DNA from: CAITSH01 sp945892985
Lineage (GTDB): Bacteria; Pseudomonadota; Gammaproteobacteria; Burkholderiales; SG8-39
Assembly (NCBI GenBank): GCA_945892985.1
Contig: CAMDDU010000016.1
Span: forward strand, 19,035-83,034
Direction of reading: 5' to 3'
DNA: 64,000 nt
A model generated the notes under the pieces. That model worked only from the letters and a program-made list of their open reading frames with translations. It ran no database searches and was not told the DNA's origin. This document shows positions 25,255 through 34,113 of the stretch, piece after piece (positions within the stretch are counted from its first letter, which is position 1; each line of letters begins with the position of its first letter). Both the position numbers and the translations under genes were made by a program.

Positions 25255-26157
25255 CTAGAAGCCATACAGCCGCGCCGGGTTGTCGACGAGAAGGCACCTG
25301 AGTTCATCGGCATTCAGCCATGCGCCCATCCGGTTCAGCGCCTTGCCGTCATCGATCGGATGAAAGGGCTCGATTGCATCGCGTTTGCGCGGCACGCCCG
25401 GCCACGCCCCCGGGTGCGGCCAGTCGGTGCCCCAGAGCATGCGTTCTGGATTCGCGTTGATCAGCGCGCGCGCGATCACCTGTGCGTCCGAGCAGTCGGG
25501 CTGCACTGAAATACGGTGCGCCGCGGAGAGCTTGACATAGGCCTTGCCCGAGCTAACCAGCGACACCATCGCATCAAAGCCCGGCTGGGTGCTCCCCTTG
25601 CCCGCATCCGCGCGGCCAAAATGGTCGATCACCACGGGCACGGGCAATTGCATGATGGTGTCGTGCAGCGAAGCGATCACCTGCAGGTTGGTGAAGGTCT
25701 GCACGTGCCAGCCAAGGGGCGCCACGCGCGCTGCCGCCTCGCGCATCAGCCGTTGCGCGACCCCGGGGTCATGCTGCCCGGCTGATTCGAGGTTGACGCG
25801 AACGCCCCGCACCCCGGCAAGGTGCATCGCCTCGAGGTCCGCCTGTGTCGTGGCGGCGTCGATCACCGCCACGCCGCGCGCGCCGCGCCCCATGGCTTGC
25901 AGGCCTTGCAGCGCGTCCACGAGGCAGGCATTGTCGCTGCCCTGCGGGCTCGCCTGCACGATGGCCACGCGCTCAACACCCAGCGCGGTATGCAGCGCCA
26001 CCAGGTTCTCGACCGAGGCCTCGCCCGGCGTGTAATTGCGCTCCGCGGCCAAAGGAAAACGCCCATACGGACCAAACACATGCACATGGCAGTCGCATGT
26101 GCCGGCAGGCACCCCGAAGGACGGGGCGCTGTGGCCCACCCCCATCACCATACTCAC
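25255..26157 (-). CDS. Amidohydrolase-2 family protein, 2-pyrone-4,6-dicarboxylate lactonase-like
   Basis: 300 aa from GTG 26157, which overlaps the upstream gene's stop (GTGA). TIM-barrel hydrolase: GTCDCHVHVFGPYGRFPLA (metal/substrate HxH), AIVQASPQGSDNACLVDAL, VVIDHFGRAD, LWGTDWPHPGAWPG and DNPARLYGF. This pattern is that of PDC hydrolases and related lactonases of aromatic or tricarboxylate catabolism. Coupled to an HpcH/HpaI aldolase gene, so the two steps probably belong together. Confidence 0.85.
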   Translation of the reverse strand: MSMVMGVGHSAPSFGVPAGTCDCHVHVFGPYGRFPLAAERNYTPGEASVENLVALHTALGVERVAIVQASPQGSDNACLVDALQGLQAMGRGARGVAVIDAATTQADLEAMHLAGVRGVRVNLESAGQHDPGVAQRLMREAAARVAPLGWHVQTFTNLQVIASLHDTIMQLPVPVVIDHFGRADAGKGSTQPGFDAMVSLVSSGKAYVKLSAAHRISVQPDCSDAQVIARALINANPERMLWGTDWPHPGAWPGVPRKRDAIEPFHPIDDGKALNRMGAWLNADELRCLLVDNPARLYGF

Positions 26158-26957
26158 AGCCCGATGTCCTTCACCTGCCTGGCCTTTTGCGTGCTTGCGC
26201 CGAGCAGGAAATTCAGGTCGGTGCCGGTGGACACATAGCGCGCGCCCATCTTGACGAACTCAGCCACCAGGTCGGGACGCGATGACAGCCCGCCCACGCC
26301 GCAATGTTTGCCGTGTTTGAGGCAGGCGGCGATGGCTGTTGCGTAAGCATCCTTGACCAGTTGGTGGTCGTATTGCCCGGGGATGCCCATGTCGGCCATC
26401 AGGTCGTTGGCGCCTATCATCACCATGTCGACGCCCTCGACCGCCATGATTTCATCGGCGCGCTCCAGCGCATCGGCGGTCTCGAACTGCACCATCACGA
26501 TGGTCGCATCGTTGAGCGCCTTGTTCGCCTCGGCGACCGGAAAGGAGCGGTATTGCAGGTGCGGCAGGCCGCCTGAAGCCGAACGCTCGCCAAACGGCGG
26601 GAACTTTGCCGCGGCAACCACCTCTTCGGCCTCCACCGCCGAGCGGATATGCGGTGCGATCACGCCCTGGGCGCCGCCGTCGAGCACCCGCGACACGTGC
26701 TCGGGGCGGCGCGTGGGCACACGCACCAGCGGCGTGACGCCCATCTCCATTGCCGCCATGCAGATCTGCCCCGCCGCGTCGAAGGAAAAGCTGTTGTGCT
26801 CGATGTCGACGTAAATCGAATCAAAGCCGGCGGTGCGCGCAATATGCGCAATCTCTATCGTGCGCACGAGGCGCACGGTCATCGACGAGGCCACTTCGCC
26901 GCGCGCCAGTTTTTCCTTGAGCCTGTTGCGAACGATATCCTTCAGCTCTGCTGCCAT
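26154..26957 (-). CDS. HpcH/HpaI-family aldolase
   Basis: 267 aa. Class II pyruvate aldolase fold; the metal ligands Glu and Asp are visible in MVQFETADALERADEI and MIGANDLMADMG, the N-terminal Arg/His region in VRTIEIAHIARTAGFDSIYVDIEHNSFSFD, and VPTRRPEHVSRVLDGGAQGVIAPHI. Members cleave 4-hydroxy-2-oxo acids to pyruvate and an aldehyde or oxaloacetate. Downstream and overlapping is the PDC-lactonase-like gene. A second, different HpcH gene lies at 28100-28900. Confidence 0.87.
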   Translation of the reverse strand: MAAELKDIVRNRLKEKLARGEVASSMTVRLVRTIEIAHIARTAGFDSIYVDIEHNSFSFDAAGQICMAAMEMGVTPLVRVPTRRPEHVSRVLDGGAQGVIAPHIRSAVEAEEVVAAAKFPPFGERSASGGLPHLQYRSFPVAEANKALNDATIVMVQFETADALERADEIMAVEGVDMVMIGANDLMADMGIPGQYDHQLVKDAYATAIAACLKHGKHCGVGGLSSRPDLVAEFVKMGARYVSTGTDLNFLLGASTQKARQVKDIGL

Positions 26958-27059
26958 GTCAATGCTCCTTCTGTGTATCCGGTTTTTCCGCTTGGTTGGC
27001 CGGTTATTTGGCCGGCCTCGGGCGGCGTGCCCGCTGCCGCGTTTTGCGCCATGAATGGA

Positions 27060-28025
27060 CTACTCAGCCTTGATGCCCGCCTCTTTTATGAGCTTGCTCC
27101 ATTTGGCATGCTCGGAACGGATGTGCGCGGCAAACTGATCGGGCGTGCTGCGCGACAGCGTCAGCCCCTGCGCCAGCAGTTTGTCACGCACATCGGGCAG
27201 TGCCATCACGCGTAACACCTCGGCATTAATGCGCGCGACGATGTCACGCGGCGTTGCCGACGGCGCGATAAGCCCCAGCCAGGTTTCAGTTTCGTAGCCT
27301 GGCAGGCCCGCCTCGGCCACCGTAGGCAATCCGGGCGCGGCGTCGATGCGCGCGGCGCTGGTCACGGCCAACCCGCGCAACTTGCCCGACTTGACGTGCT
27401 GCATCGCCGCGGCGACGTTGGAGAACATCATCGGCAGTTGGCCGCCAAGCATATCGGTCAGCGCCGGCTGCTCGCCTTTGTAGGAGATGTTGGTCATTTT
27501 GATGCCGCTCATCATGGCGAACAGTTCGCCCGCCATGTGCGGCGTGGTGCCCACGCCACCGGAGCCAAAATTGAGCTCACCCGGCCTGGCCTTGCCAATC
27601 GCAATCAATTCCTTGACCGAATTGGCGGGCACGGCGGGATTGACCACAAGCACCAGCGGCGTACTGCCCACCAGCGCCACGGCGGCAAAATCCTTCAAGG
27701 GATCGAAGCTCGTGACCTTGTTGATTATGGGCACCACCGCCAGTATGGTCTGGCTGGCGATCAGCAGCGTCGTTCCGTCCGCAGGGGCCTTGGCGACCAT
27801 TTCGGCGGCGATCATCTGCGCGGCACCAGGGCGGTTTTCGACAATCACCGTCTGGCCCAGCCCGTCCATGCGCGAGGCAAGGATGCGCGCCACCGTGTCG
27901 TTGGCCCCGCCCGGGGGCGTGCCGACGATAATGCGAATCGGCTTGGACGGGAAGCTGCTTTGCGCTATCGCTGCGCAAGCGGCAAGGGTAAATAAGAGGC
28001 CGGTAAGGGCGCGTAAAAATTTCAT
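27060..28025 (-). CDS. Bug/TctC-family periplasmic substrate-binding protein
   Basis: 321 aa from ATG 28025 (GGAGAG a few bases upstream). Signal peptide ends AAIAQ; FPSKPIRIIVGTPPGGANDTVARIL, VENRPGAAQMIAAEM, PADGTTLLIASQ, FDPLKDFAAVAL, NISYKGEQPALTDMLGGQLPMMF and IKEAGIKAE follow. It is placed between the two HpcH aldolase genes, all on the minus strand, so it could bind the precursor of a 4-hydroxy-2-oxo acid. Confidence 0.9.
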   Translation of the reverse strand: MKFLRALTGLLFTLAACAAIAQSSFPSKPIRIIVGTPPGGANDTVARILASRMDGLGQTVIVENRPGAAQMIAAEMVAKAPADGTTLLIASQTILAVVPIINKVTSFDPLKDFAAVALVGSTPLVLVVNPAVPANSVKELIAIGKARPGELNFGSGGVGTTPHMAGELFAMMSGIKMTNISYKGEQPALTDMLGGQLPMMFSNVAAAMQHVKSGKLRGLAVTSAARIDAAPGLPTVAEAGLPGYETETWLGLIAPSATPRDIVARINAEVLRVMALPDVRDKLLAQGLTLSRSTPDQFAAHIRSEHAKWSKLIKEAGIKAE

Positions 28026-28099
28026 GTTCTCTCCTTGTTCAAGACATTGTGAATGGCGGGGCCGGCGCTGCGGCCGGCGCAAGCCCTAGGATTCAAACC

Positions 28100-28900
28100 T
28101 TAGGATTTTTGCAACGCATCGCGCACGCCCTTTGTCCACGCCCCCGCGGCGGCGGCAAGAAAGCCGATGTCGGTCTGCGTCGTGACATAAAGGCAGCCCT
28201 TGCGCACAGCAGCCGCCTGGCGTTCGACGTCGCGGTTGCCGCCTATGCCGGCGAATTTTCCGTGCGCCTTGGCCGCGGCGATCGCACGCTCCTGCGCGGC
28301 GACGATTTGCGGGTCATCGAACTGGCCGGGCTTGCCCATATTGACCAACAGGTCGTTGCTGCCGACATGAATGACATCGACGCCCTGCACCGCGGCGATG
28401 GCCTCGACGTTATTGAGCCCCTCGACGGTCTCTATCATGCACACCACCAGCGCCGCATCGTTCAGCGCAGGCACACTTTGCGTCAGCGGCACCGCGCTGT
28501 AGTCAAAATGCGGGTAGGCGCCGCAGACCGAACGCTTGCCGACGGGGCCGAATTTGGCCGCGTTGACCCCGCGCTGCGCATCCGCGGCGGTGTTAACGTC
28601 GGGAAAAATGATTCCGGTCACGCCGTTATCAAGATAAAGCGACACATTCGGGTCATCGACACTGCGCACGCGCACCATCGGCGCGATGCCGCAGGCGAGT
28701 GCGACCTGCGCCATGTTGCCCACCGTCTCGAGGTTGTAGAGCGAGTGCTGCACATCGATAAAAATGAAATCGTGCCCGCTCGCCTTGGCGATGCGCACGA
28801 TGTCACCCGAGCGCCCCATGCGCACGGTCATGCCCAGCGCCGCTTGACCGGCGCGCATGCGGTCCATGACCGGATTGGGAATGGAAACAGGGTTGGACAT
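28100..28900 (-). CDS. HpcH/HpaI-family aldolase
   Basis: 266 aa. Motifs as in 4-hydroxy-2-oxoheptanedioate/2-dehydro-3-deoxyglucarate aldolases: GHDFIFIDVQHSLYNLETVGNM, VRVRSVDDPNVSLYLDNGVTGIIFPDV, VCMIETVEGLNNVEAIAAVQGVDVIHVGSNDLLVNMG (metal Glu and Asp). About 30% of residues look shared with the other HpcH protein, so they are paralogues rather than a recent duplication. Downstream of a hydroxyacid dehydrogenase gene on the same strand. Confidence 0.87.
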   Translation of the reverse strand: MSNPVSIPNPVMDRMRAGQAALGMTVRMGRSGDIVRIAKASGHDFIFIDVQHSLYNLETVGNMAQVALACGIAPMVRVRSVDDPNVSLYLDNGVTGIIFPDVNTAADAQRGVNAAKFGPVGKRSVCGAYPHFDYSAVPLTQSVPALNDAALVVCMIETVEGLNNVEAIAAVQGVDVIHVGSNDLLVNMGKPGQFDDPQIVAAQERAIAAAKAHGKFAGIGGNRDVERQAAAVRKGCLYVTTQTDIGFLAAAAGAWTKGVRDALQKS

Positions 28901-28956
28901 GGCTTGCTCCTGGTTGCGAATCGGATTTGAATCGGGTTTAAGACGGGTTTAAAAGA

Positions 28957-29901
28957 TCAGACAACGCGGTTGGCCGGTTCGCCGCCGTTGAGCACATGCC
29001 ACATCTGCTGCCCCACCAGCAGCGAGCTTTTTTCCTGCGTCTCGCGCGTGCCCCCGGCCGCGTGGGGTGTGGCGATGACGTTGGGCAGCGACAAAAGCGG
29101 ATGGCTGGCAGGCGGCGGCTCGACTTCCTCCCACACGTCCAGACCGGCGCCAAATAATTTCCCGGCCTTGAGCGCGGCGCACAAAGCGGCCTCATCGACG
29201 ATGCCCCCGCGCGCCACGTTGAGCACAATCGCGGTCGGTTTCATCAATGCCAGCTCGGCCACGCCCACCATGTGCCGGGTCTCCTCATTGAGCGGCACGT
29301 GCATGGTCAGTACGTCGACGCGCGGCAGCATCGCCTCAAGCGAGGCGACACGCTCATGCGGCAGGTCGGACCAACGGCTCGCCGGCACATACGGATCATA
29401 GGCGAGAATTTTTGCGTTGAAAGCGCCGTGGTACTTGCGCGCGATCAGCGTGCCGATATTGCCCATGCCGACCACGCCGACCGTCTTCTCCCAGCTATCG
29501 AGACCGAGGTAGTCGTTTCTTTCCATCTTCGCGCCCGAGCGCAGGATGCGGTCCATCTCGGCCACGCGCCGCCCCAGGATCAGGCCCATCGCCAGCGCCA
29601 GTTCGGCCACCGCTTCGCTGTTCACACCCGGGTTGTTGCAGACCGTGACGCCGTGCGCCTTGGCCGCCTTAAGGTCCAGGGTATTGACGCCGACGCCCTG
29701 CTTGGCCACGACCTTGAGCTTTTTGGCCCTGGCAAAATCATCCGCCGTGACCGGCCGCATGCGCACCATCACCCCGTCCGCATCCTCGTGCCAGCCGGCC
29801 ATGCGCGGGTCACCGTAGGGAACAACATCGCAATGCCGGCTGATGAACTCCACGCCGGCCGGATGAAAGACGTCGAGGCAATAGACTTTGAATTTACTCA
29901 T
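28957..29901 (-). CDS. D-2-hydroxyacid dehydrogenase (NAD-dependent)
   Basis: 314 aa, full length. NAD motif VGVVGMGNIGTLIARKYHG, catalytic Arg in LNVARGGIVDEAAL, Glu in GLDVWEEVEPPP and His in ATPHAAGGTRETQE. VAKQGVGVNTLDLKAAKAHGVTVCNNPGVNSEAVAELALAMGL is the typical hinge region. Reduces a 2-oxoacid or oxidises a D-2-hydroxyacid in the cytoplasm. The operon-like neighbours are an SMP-30 lactonase (24 bases upstream) and an HpcH aldolase (56 bases downstream), together resembling sugar-acid or hydroxyacid breakdown. Confidence 0.9.
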   Translation of the reverse strand: MSKFKVYCLDVFHPAGVEFISRHCDVVPYGDPRMAGWHEDADGVMVRMRPVTADDFARAKKLKVVAKQGVGVNTLDLKAAKAHGVTVCNNPGVNSEAVAELALAMGLILGRRVAEMDRILRSGAKMERNDYLGLDSWEKTVGVVGMGNIGTLIARKYHGAFNAKILAYDPYVPASRWSDLPHERVASLEAMLPRVDVLTMHVPLNEETRHMVGVAELALMKPTAIVLNVARGGIVDEAALCAALKAGKLFGAGLDVWEEVEPPPASHPLLSLPNVIATPHAAGGTRETQEKSSLLVGQQMWHVLNGGEPANRVV

Positions 29902-29925
29902 GTTCGCGCTCCGTTCAATCCGTTT

Positions 29926-30855
29926 TCAAACGTGCGAATACAACAGGCGTCCGGCCACCGGCACGCGCGCGGTGAGGATGCAGCCGCTGCCCGCGTCTGT
30001 GATGAACAGGGTCTTGCGATCCGCTCCGCCGTAGCACAGGTTGGTCAGTACATCGCTTTTGCACGATTGCACGCGATACGCCGGCTCGCCGCGGTGGTTG
30101 AAAATCCACACCGCGCCCATGTCCGGGTGGGCCACCGCCAGGCCGTCGTTCTCGTCTATGGCCATGCCGTCAGGCCCGCGTCCGCCGGAGAGCTGAATCT
30201 GCAAGCCCATGCGCACCACGGTGCCATCGGGCGCAAAAGGCATGCGCCACACCGCATTGGCACGCGTCACCGCAACATAAAGGGTCTTTCCCGCGCCATC
30301 GAGAACCAGGCCGTTGGGACTGGCGACATTGCTGGCAATGCGTTGCGTCAGGCCCGCCGCCGTATGGCGGTAGACGCATCCTGTCGGGTCGGCAAGATCG
30401 CTCTGGCCCTGGTCGGTGAAATACAAATCACCGTTGAGCGCATAGGTCAGATCGTTGACGCCCTTGAAGCCCTGCTGGTGATAGCGCGTTACATGGGGCG
30501 TGAGCGTCGCCGTCCCGGTCTTGCCGGTTTCGAGCAACATGACGCCGTACTTGTGGTCGGCAACGACAATGCGCCCGTCCTTGTGGATCACCAGGCCGTT
30601 GGGCTCGCCGTCGTACTCGAGCACCAGCTCGAACTCGCCCTTGGGCGACACACGGAAAATCCGGCCGTAGGGAATGTCCACGCACCACAGATAACCCTCA
30701 CGGTCGAAGGTCGGCCCCTCGAGAAAGGAGCCGGCGGCGACCACGCTCTTGCCGGCGGCGATGCGCTCGGCCGGCATGCTGGTTTTCTGCAGCGCCTTGG
30801 GTACCTCGGCGAACACTTCAGTCTTGATCAATTCAGGTGGCGCGAAAAATCCCAT
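29926..30855 (-). CDS. SMP-30/gluconolactonase-family protein
   Basis: 309 aa. Six-bladed propeller lactonase: GSFLEGPTFDREGYLWCVDIPYGRIFRVSPKGEFELVLEYDGEPNGLVIHKDGRIVVADHKYG shows the metal Glu (EGP), Asn (PNGL) and Asp positions; GVNDLTYALNGDLYFTDQGQ, ASPNGLVLDGAGKTLYVAVT and GRGPDGMAIDENDGLAVAHP give the other blades. Such enzymes open sugar-acid lactones. First gene of the leftward group with the hydroxyacid dehydrogenase and aldolase. Confidence 0.87.
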   Translation of the reverse strand: MGFFAPPELIKTEVFAEVPKALQKTSMPAERIAAGKSVVAAGSFLEGPTFDREGYLWCVDIPYGRIFRVSPKGEFELVLEYDGEPNGLVIHKDGRIVVADHKYGVMLLETGKTGTATLTPHVTRYHQQGFKGVNDLTYALNGDLYFTDQGQSDLADPTGCVYRHTAAGLTQRIASNVASPNGLVLDGAGKTLYVAVTRANAVWRMPFAPDGTVVRMGLQIQLSGGRGPDGMAIDENDGLAVAHPDMGAVWIFNHRGEPAYRVQSCKSDVLTNLCYGGADRKTLFITDAGSGCILTARVPVAGRLLYSHV

Positions 30856-30910
30856 ATCAGTCTCCGTAGGCTTGTAGTGTGCCGCTCAAATCCGTTTGTA
30901 AATAATTGCA

Positions 30911-31005
30911 TGTCATTGCGCGCGAAGCGAAGCAATCCCGTCCCACATGCGGAGCGCTTGGCATTGCCGCGAGATTGCTTCGTCGCTTTGCTCCTCGCAA
31001 TGACA
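30911..31005. repeat. Palindromic dispersed repeat of the GTCATTGCGAG family
   Basis: An isolated copy: TGTCATTGCG at the left edge, TTGCTTCG and CTCCTCGCAATGACA at the right edge, about 95 bp, in the gap between the SMP-30 gene and the AtuA-like pair. The internal part differs from the copies at 19325 and 24666, but the outer 20 or so bases on each side pair with each other. Confidence 0.85.
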
Positions 31006-31031
31006 ATCAAGGCTCACGTCGCAGCCGACCC

Positions 31032-31358
31032 CTATTTCCTGCCCGGATAATTCGGCAACTCAATCGCCAGCATGACATTGCACAGGCTCTTGCCGTGAAT
31101 ATCCTGCGCCAGCGAAATGGTGACGCCGCCACCGAGCGCGTTCTCGAGCACAAAATTGAACGCCTTCAGGTTGCGAATCTCATGGCGCTTCACCGGCCCC
31201 TTGCCGATGAGCTTGTAGGCCTCGAGCACGCGCTCCTCGGTCAGTTCCCGCTGCAGGAAATCCCAATCCCTGTCGTCATAGCAAATGACCGAGATGTTGG
31301 AAGTGTTGCCCTTGTCGCCGGTTCGGCTGTGGGCCAGGTCATATACGCGCACGCTCAT
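31032..31358 (-). CDS. AtuA-like small subunit (C-terminal AtuA/DUF4387-type ferredoxin-like fold)
   Basis: 108 aa. VYDLAHSRTGDKGNTSNISVICYDD and a C-terminal GGGVTISLAQDIHGKSLCNVMLAIELP match the small protein found next to, or fused to, AtuA/DUF1446 proteins. Its start overlaps the stop of the DUF1446 gene (ATGA). Function is not established beyond association with acyclic terpene (citronellol/geraniol) catabolism in Pseudomonas AtuA and with other hydroxyacid pathways. Confidence 0.8.
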   Translation of the reverse strand: MSVRVYDLAHSRTGDKGNTSNISVICYDDRDWDFLQRELTEERVLEAYKLIGKGPVKRHEIRNLKAFNFVLENALGGGVTISLAQDIHGKSLCNVMLAIELPNYPGRK

Positions 31359-32707
31359 TTTCCGCCCTCCACAACGATTTCCGTTTTGACAAAATGCCGT
31401 GGCAGCAGCACCGATTTCACCGCCAGTACGTCTTTTACGCGGGGCTCGCAGGCGCCGCCCGAACCGCCGGGGCCGTGCATGTGCATGGCGCGGGTTTCGA
31501 ATCCCACGGCATGCGCGGCCTTGCGCTCCTGCGCGCGGCCGGCCAGGCGCAAGCGCACCTCATACGGTTCGGGGCGATTGCCGTTGTCGCCGTGCAGGCT
31601 GGTCATGCCGATCAGGTCGACGCGAAAATCATCATAGGTGAAGCCGCGCCGGCGCAAGCGCTCCTGGATTATTTCGGCCGCCCATTTGGCGCGCGCCACC
31701 GCGCCTATGCCGCCATAGGACACTTCGCCCTCGCCGATATAGCCGTCGGCGTAACCAACGGTGACCTTGAGCGTATCGGTGTGCGGCCTTGCACGCGCGT
31801 GCTCGACGCGAACGCGGTCGGCGCTCTCCTGGGTGAACTTCAGTTCGGTGATATCGAGCACGCAATCGGGCGTGATGTAGGCCCTCGGGTCGTGCATTTC
31901 ATAAATCAATTGCTCGGTGCAGGTCATGACGTTGAGCAGCCCCCCCGAGCCCGGCGTCTTGCTGATGACAATGCCGCCATCGGCGGTGACATCGGCAAAC
32001 GGAAAACCATTATTGGCAAGGTCGGGCACATGCTTCACGCCGGGCCAGCCGAAACAGCCGCCGGTGACCGCCGCCGTGCATTCGAGCAGGTGGCCGGCCG
32101 CCGTGCCCTGGGCAAGTCTGGCGTAATCATCATAAGACCAGCCGAACTCGTACATCATCGGCCCGAGAAAAAGCGACGGGTCGGCGACGCGGCCGGTCAT
32201 CACCATCGGTGTGCCCCTGGCCAGCGCCGCGCTGACCAAGTCCGCGCCCAGATAGGCGTTGGCCGATGCGAGCTTGGACAGCAGCGACTCGAGCGGCTCG
32301 CCGTTCTCCATCAGCCTCAGCTGCGGCATGCCGCGCACGATGTCGGTCACATCGTCACCGAGCACCACCGCCACCGGCATATCGCCCAGGCCGAGGTCTT
32401 TGGCTTCCCTGCGCGCGGCGCGCGCACCGCCCAGGGGATTGGCCGCACCCATGTTGCTGACAATGCGAATGCCTTTTTTGATGCAAGTGGGCAGCACCAT
32501 GCGCAGGCGCTCGTGCAAAGAAGGCGTGTAGCCTTTTTCCGGATCCTTGACACGCGATTGATTTTCACGCGCCACCGTGCGCTCGGCGAGGCATTCGAAC
32601 ACCAGGTAATCAATGTCGCCGCGCTCGGCCAGTTCCAGCGCCGGCACCATGCGGTCGTCCGACGTGCCCGCTCCCGAGCCGACCCGTATCTTGTCGCGTT
32701 TGCCCAT
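31355..32707 (-). CDS. AtuA/DUF1446-family protein
   Basis: 450 aa. VRVGSGAGTSDDRMVPALELAERGDIDYLVFECLAERT-type start, ANPLGGARAAR, GRVADPSLFLGPMMYEFGW, TGGCFGWPGVKHVPDL and PGSGGLLNVMTCTEQLIYEMHDP are family hallmarks. Members are encoded in catabolic operons with acyl-CoA enzymes; none of those is seen here. It may act with the following small gene, to which it is translationally coupled. The biochemical role is unknown. Confidence 0.82.
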   Translation of the reverse strand: MGKRDKIRVGSGAGTSDDRMVPALELAERGDIDYLVFECLAERTVARENQSRVKDPEKGYTPSLHERLRMVLPTCIKKGIRIVSNMGAANPLGGARAARREAKDLGLGDMPVAVVLGDDVTDIVRGMPQLRLMENGEPLESLLSKLASANAYLGADLVSAALARGTPMVMTGRVADPSLFLGPMMYEFGWSYDDYARLAQGTAAGHLLECTAAVTGGCFGWPGVKHVPDLANNGFPFADVTADGGIVISKTPGSGGLLNVMTCTEQLIYEMHDPRAYITPDCVLDITELKFTQESADRVRVEHARARPHTDTLKVTVGYADGYIGEGEVSYGGIGAVARAKWAAEIIQERLRRRGFTYDDFRVDLIGMTSLHGDNGNRPEPYEVRLRLAGRAQERKAAHAVGFETRAMHMHGPGGSGGACEPRVKDVLAVKSVLLPRHFVKTEIVVEGGK

Positions 32708-32902
32708 GCTGCCGTCTCTCCTTTGGTTGCCGTTGCGGTTTTACCGCTTCGCGTTATGGTATCGCTCGTTTATCTGCTCAGTTGCGTGCCCAGTTGCCTG
32801 CTTGCTTACCTGCCCGGGTTGCGTGCCCGGGTTGTTCGCTTATCCCTCGCGTGTATCAGCGCAATGCGCGCAGCGGCCATGTCCTGTTCCTTTGTCGGGG
32901 GT

Positions 32903-33967
32903 TTAGACGAGGCGTTCGGCAACGGCGCGACCAAAGGCAGCGCAACCGAGTTTTCCGCCCAGGTCGGCGGTGCGCGTGGCCGGGTCGTTCAGGCAGGCGT
33001 CAACGGCCGCCTCGATGGCGATAGCCGCGCTGGCCAGCGCGGCCGACATGTGCCGCCGCGACATCCACTCGAACATCATCGACGCCGACAGGATCAGCGA
33101 GGTCGGATTGGCTTTATCCTGCCCGGCGATGTCGGGCGCCGAACCGTGCTGCGCCTGGGCCACGCACAAGTCGTCGCCGGCATTGACCGAACCGGCGAGG
33201 CCCAGACTGCCGGACAACTCCGAGGCCTCGTCCGACAGGATATCGCCGAACATATTGGTGGTGACTATGATGTCAAAACGCATCGGGTCGCGCAGTATCA
33301 GCGCGGCCATGGCATCGACGATGATTTCCTCCAGTTGCACATCCGGAAACTCCCTGGCCACCTTGCGCACTTCGCGCAAAAACAAACCGTCGGAAATCTT
33401 TAATACATTGGCCTTGTGCACGGCCGTCACTTTCCTGCGCCGACCCGGCGCCTGCGCCGCTTCGAAAGCGCGGCGCGCGATGCGCTCGCAACACTTGGCG
33501 GTGACGCGGCGCACCGCCATGGCCATGTCCTCGGTCGGCATGAACTCGCCTATGCCCATGTGCATGTTGCGGTCGGCGTAAAAGCCTTCGGTGCACTCGC
33601 GAAAGATGATCATGTCCACAGGCTTGCCGGTCAGCCCGACGCCCATGCGCGATTTGGCCGGGCGGATGTTGGCATACAAGTCGAGTTTGACGCGGAACGC
33701 CCCGGACGGATTAATGCCGCCTTGTTCGCGCGGCGGGTAATCCAGATGCGACACCGGGCCGAGGATCACTCCAGCGCATTTGCGGCCGGTCTCCAGAATA
33801 CGCTCGGGCAGCGTCGTGCCTTCGGTCTTGAGCGTGGCAAAGCCCATCTGGTCATGCTTCCACTTGAGCCCGAGGCCGAATTTGGCATTGGCGCGGTCGA
33901 GCACGGCAAGCGTTGCCGCAGTGATTTCGGGGCCGATGCCATCGCCTGGCAATACGAGCACTTCCAT
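32903..33967 (-). CDS. Isocitrate/isopropylmalate dehydrogenase-family protein (tartrate/3-IPM dehydrogenase-like)
   Basis: 354 aa from ATG 33967 with AGGAGAG in front. Beta-decarboxylating dehydrogenase: VLPGDGIGPEITAATLAVLDRA, NIRPAK (substrate Arg region), VIFRECTEGFYA-like IIFRECTEGFYADRN, TAVHKANVLKISDGLF (catalytic Lys) and IIVTTNMFGDILSDEAS (metal Asp). The usual leucine cluster neighbours (leuC, leuD) are absent, and the catabolic context argues for a tartrate/malate or other hydroxy-dicarboxylate substrate rather than leucine synthesis. Divergent from a LysR gene. Confidence 0.82.
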   Translation of the reverse strand: MEVLVLPGDGIGPEITAATLAVLDRANAKFGLGLKWKHDQMGFATLKTEGTTLPERILETGRKCAGVILGPVSHLDYPPREQGGINPSGAFRVKLDLYANIRPAKSRMGVGLTGKPVDMIIFRECTEGFYADRNMHMGIGEFMPTEDMAMAVRRVTAKCCERIARRAFEAAQAPGRRRKVTAVHKANVLKISDGLFLREVRKVAREFPDVQLEEIIVDAMAALILRDPMRFDIIVTTNMFGDILSDEASELSGSLGLAGSVNAGDDLCVAQAQHGSAPDIAGQDKANPTSLILSASMMFEWMSRRHMSAALASAAIAIEAAVDACLNDPATRTADLGGKLGCAAFGRAVAERLV

Positions 33968-34063
33968 GCATCTCTCCTGGGTTTTCGCGTTTGGGCTGGG
34001 GACGCAAGCATCAGGCTGAACCTGATAAACATCCAATCATTTTTATGGCAGACTTCATAAGCC

Positions 34064-34077
34064 TGACTTAACAGTCA
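34064..34077. promoter_or_regulatory. Palindrome TGACT-TAAC-AGTCA, candidate LysR site
   Basis: A perfect 5+5 inverted repeat with a four-base centre lies 37 bases before the LysR start codon and 97 bases before the divergent dehydrogenase start. It fits the size and position of a LysR-type recognition site in a shared divergent promoter, although the classical T-N11-A match is loose. Confidence 0.45.
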
Positions 34078-34113
34078 AGCTTCAAATATCCAATCCGGGA
34101 AAAACATCGCGCC

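Noticed and set aside
29272..31050. Long plus-strand open frame (592 aa) opposite the SMP-30 and dehydrogenase genes
   Set aside because: It is antisense to well-supported genes, has no motif, and long antisense frames are common in GC-rich DNA.
31394..33403. 669-aa plus-strand open frame
   Set aside because: Antisense to AtuA and the isopropylmalate-dehydrogenase-like gene, rich in His/Arg/Ala as expected from the reversed GC-rich code; no domain recognised.
32903..33967. Calling this gene leuB
   Set aside because: No leuC or leuD nearby, and the catabolic neighbourhood with a LysR gene fits a tartrate/hydroxyacid dehydrogenase at least as well.
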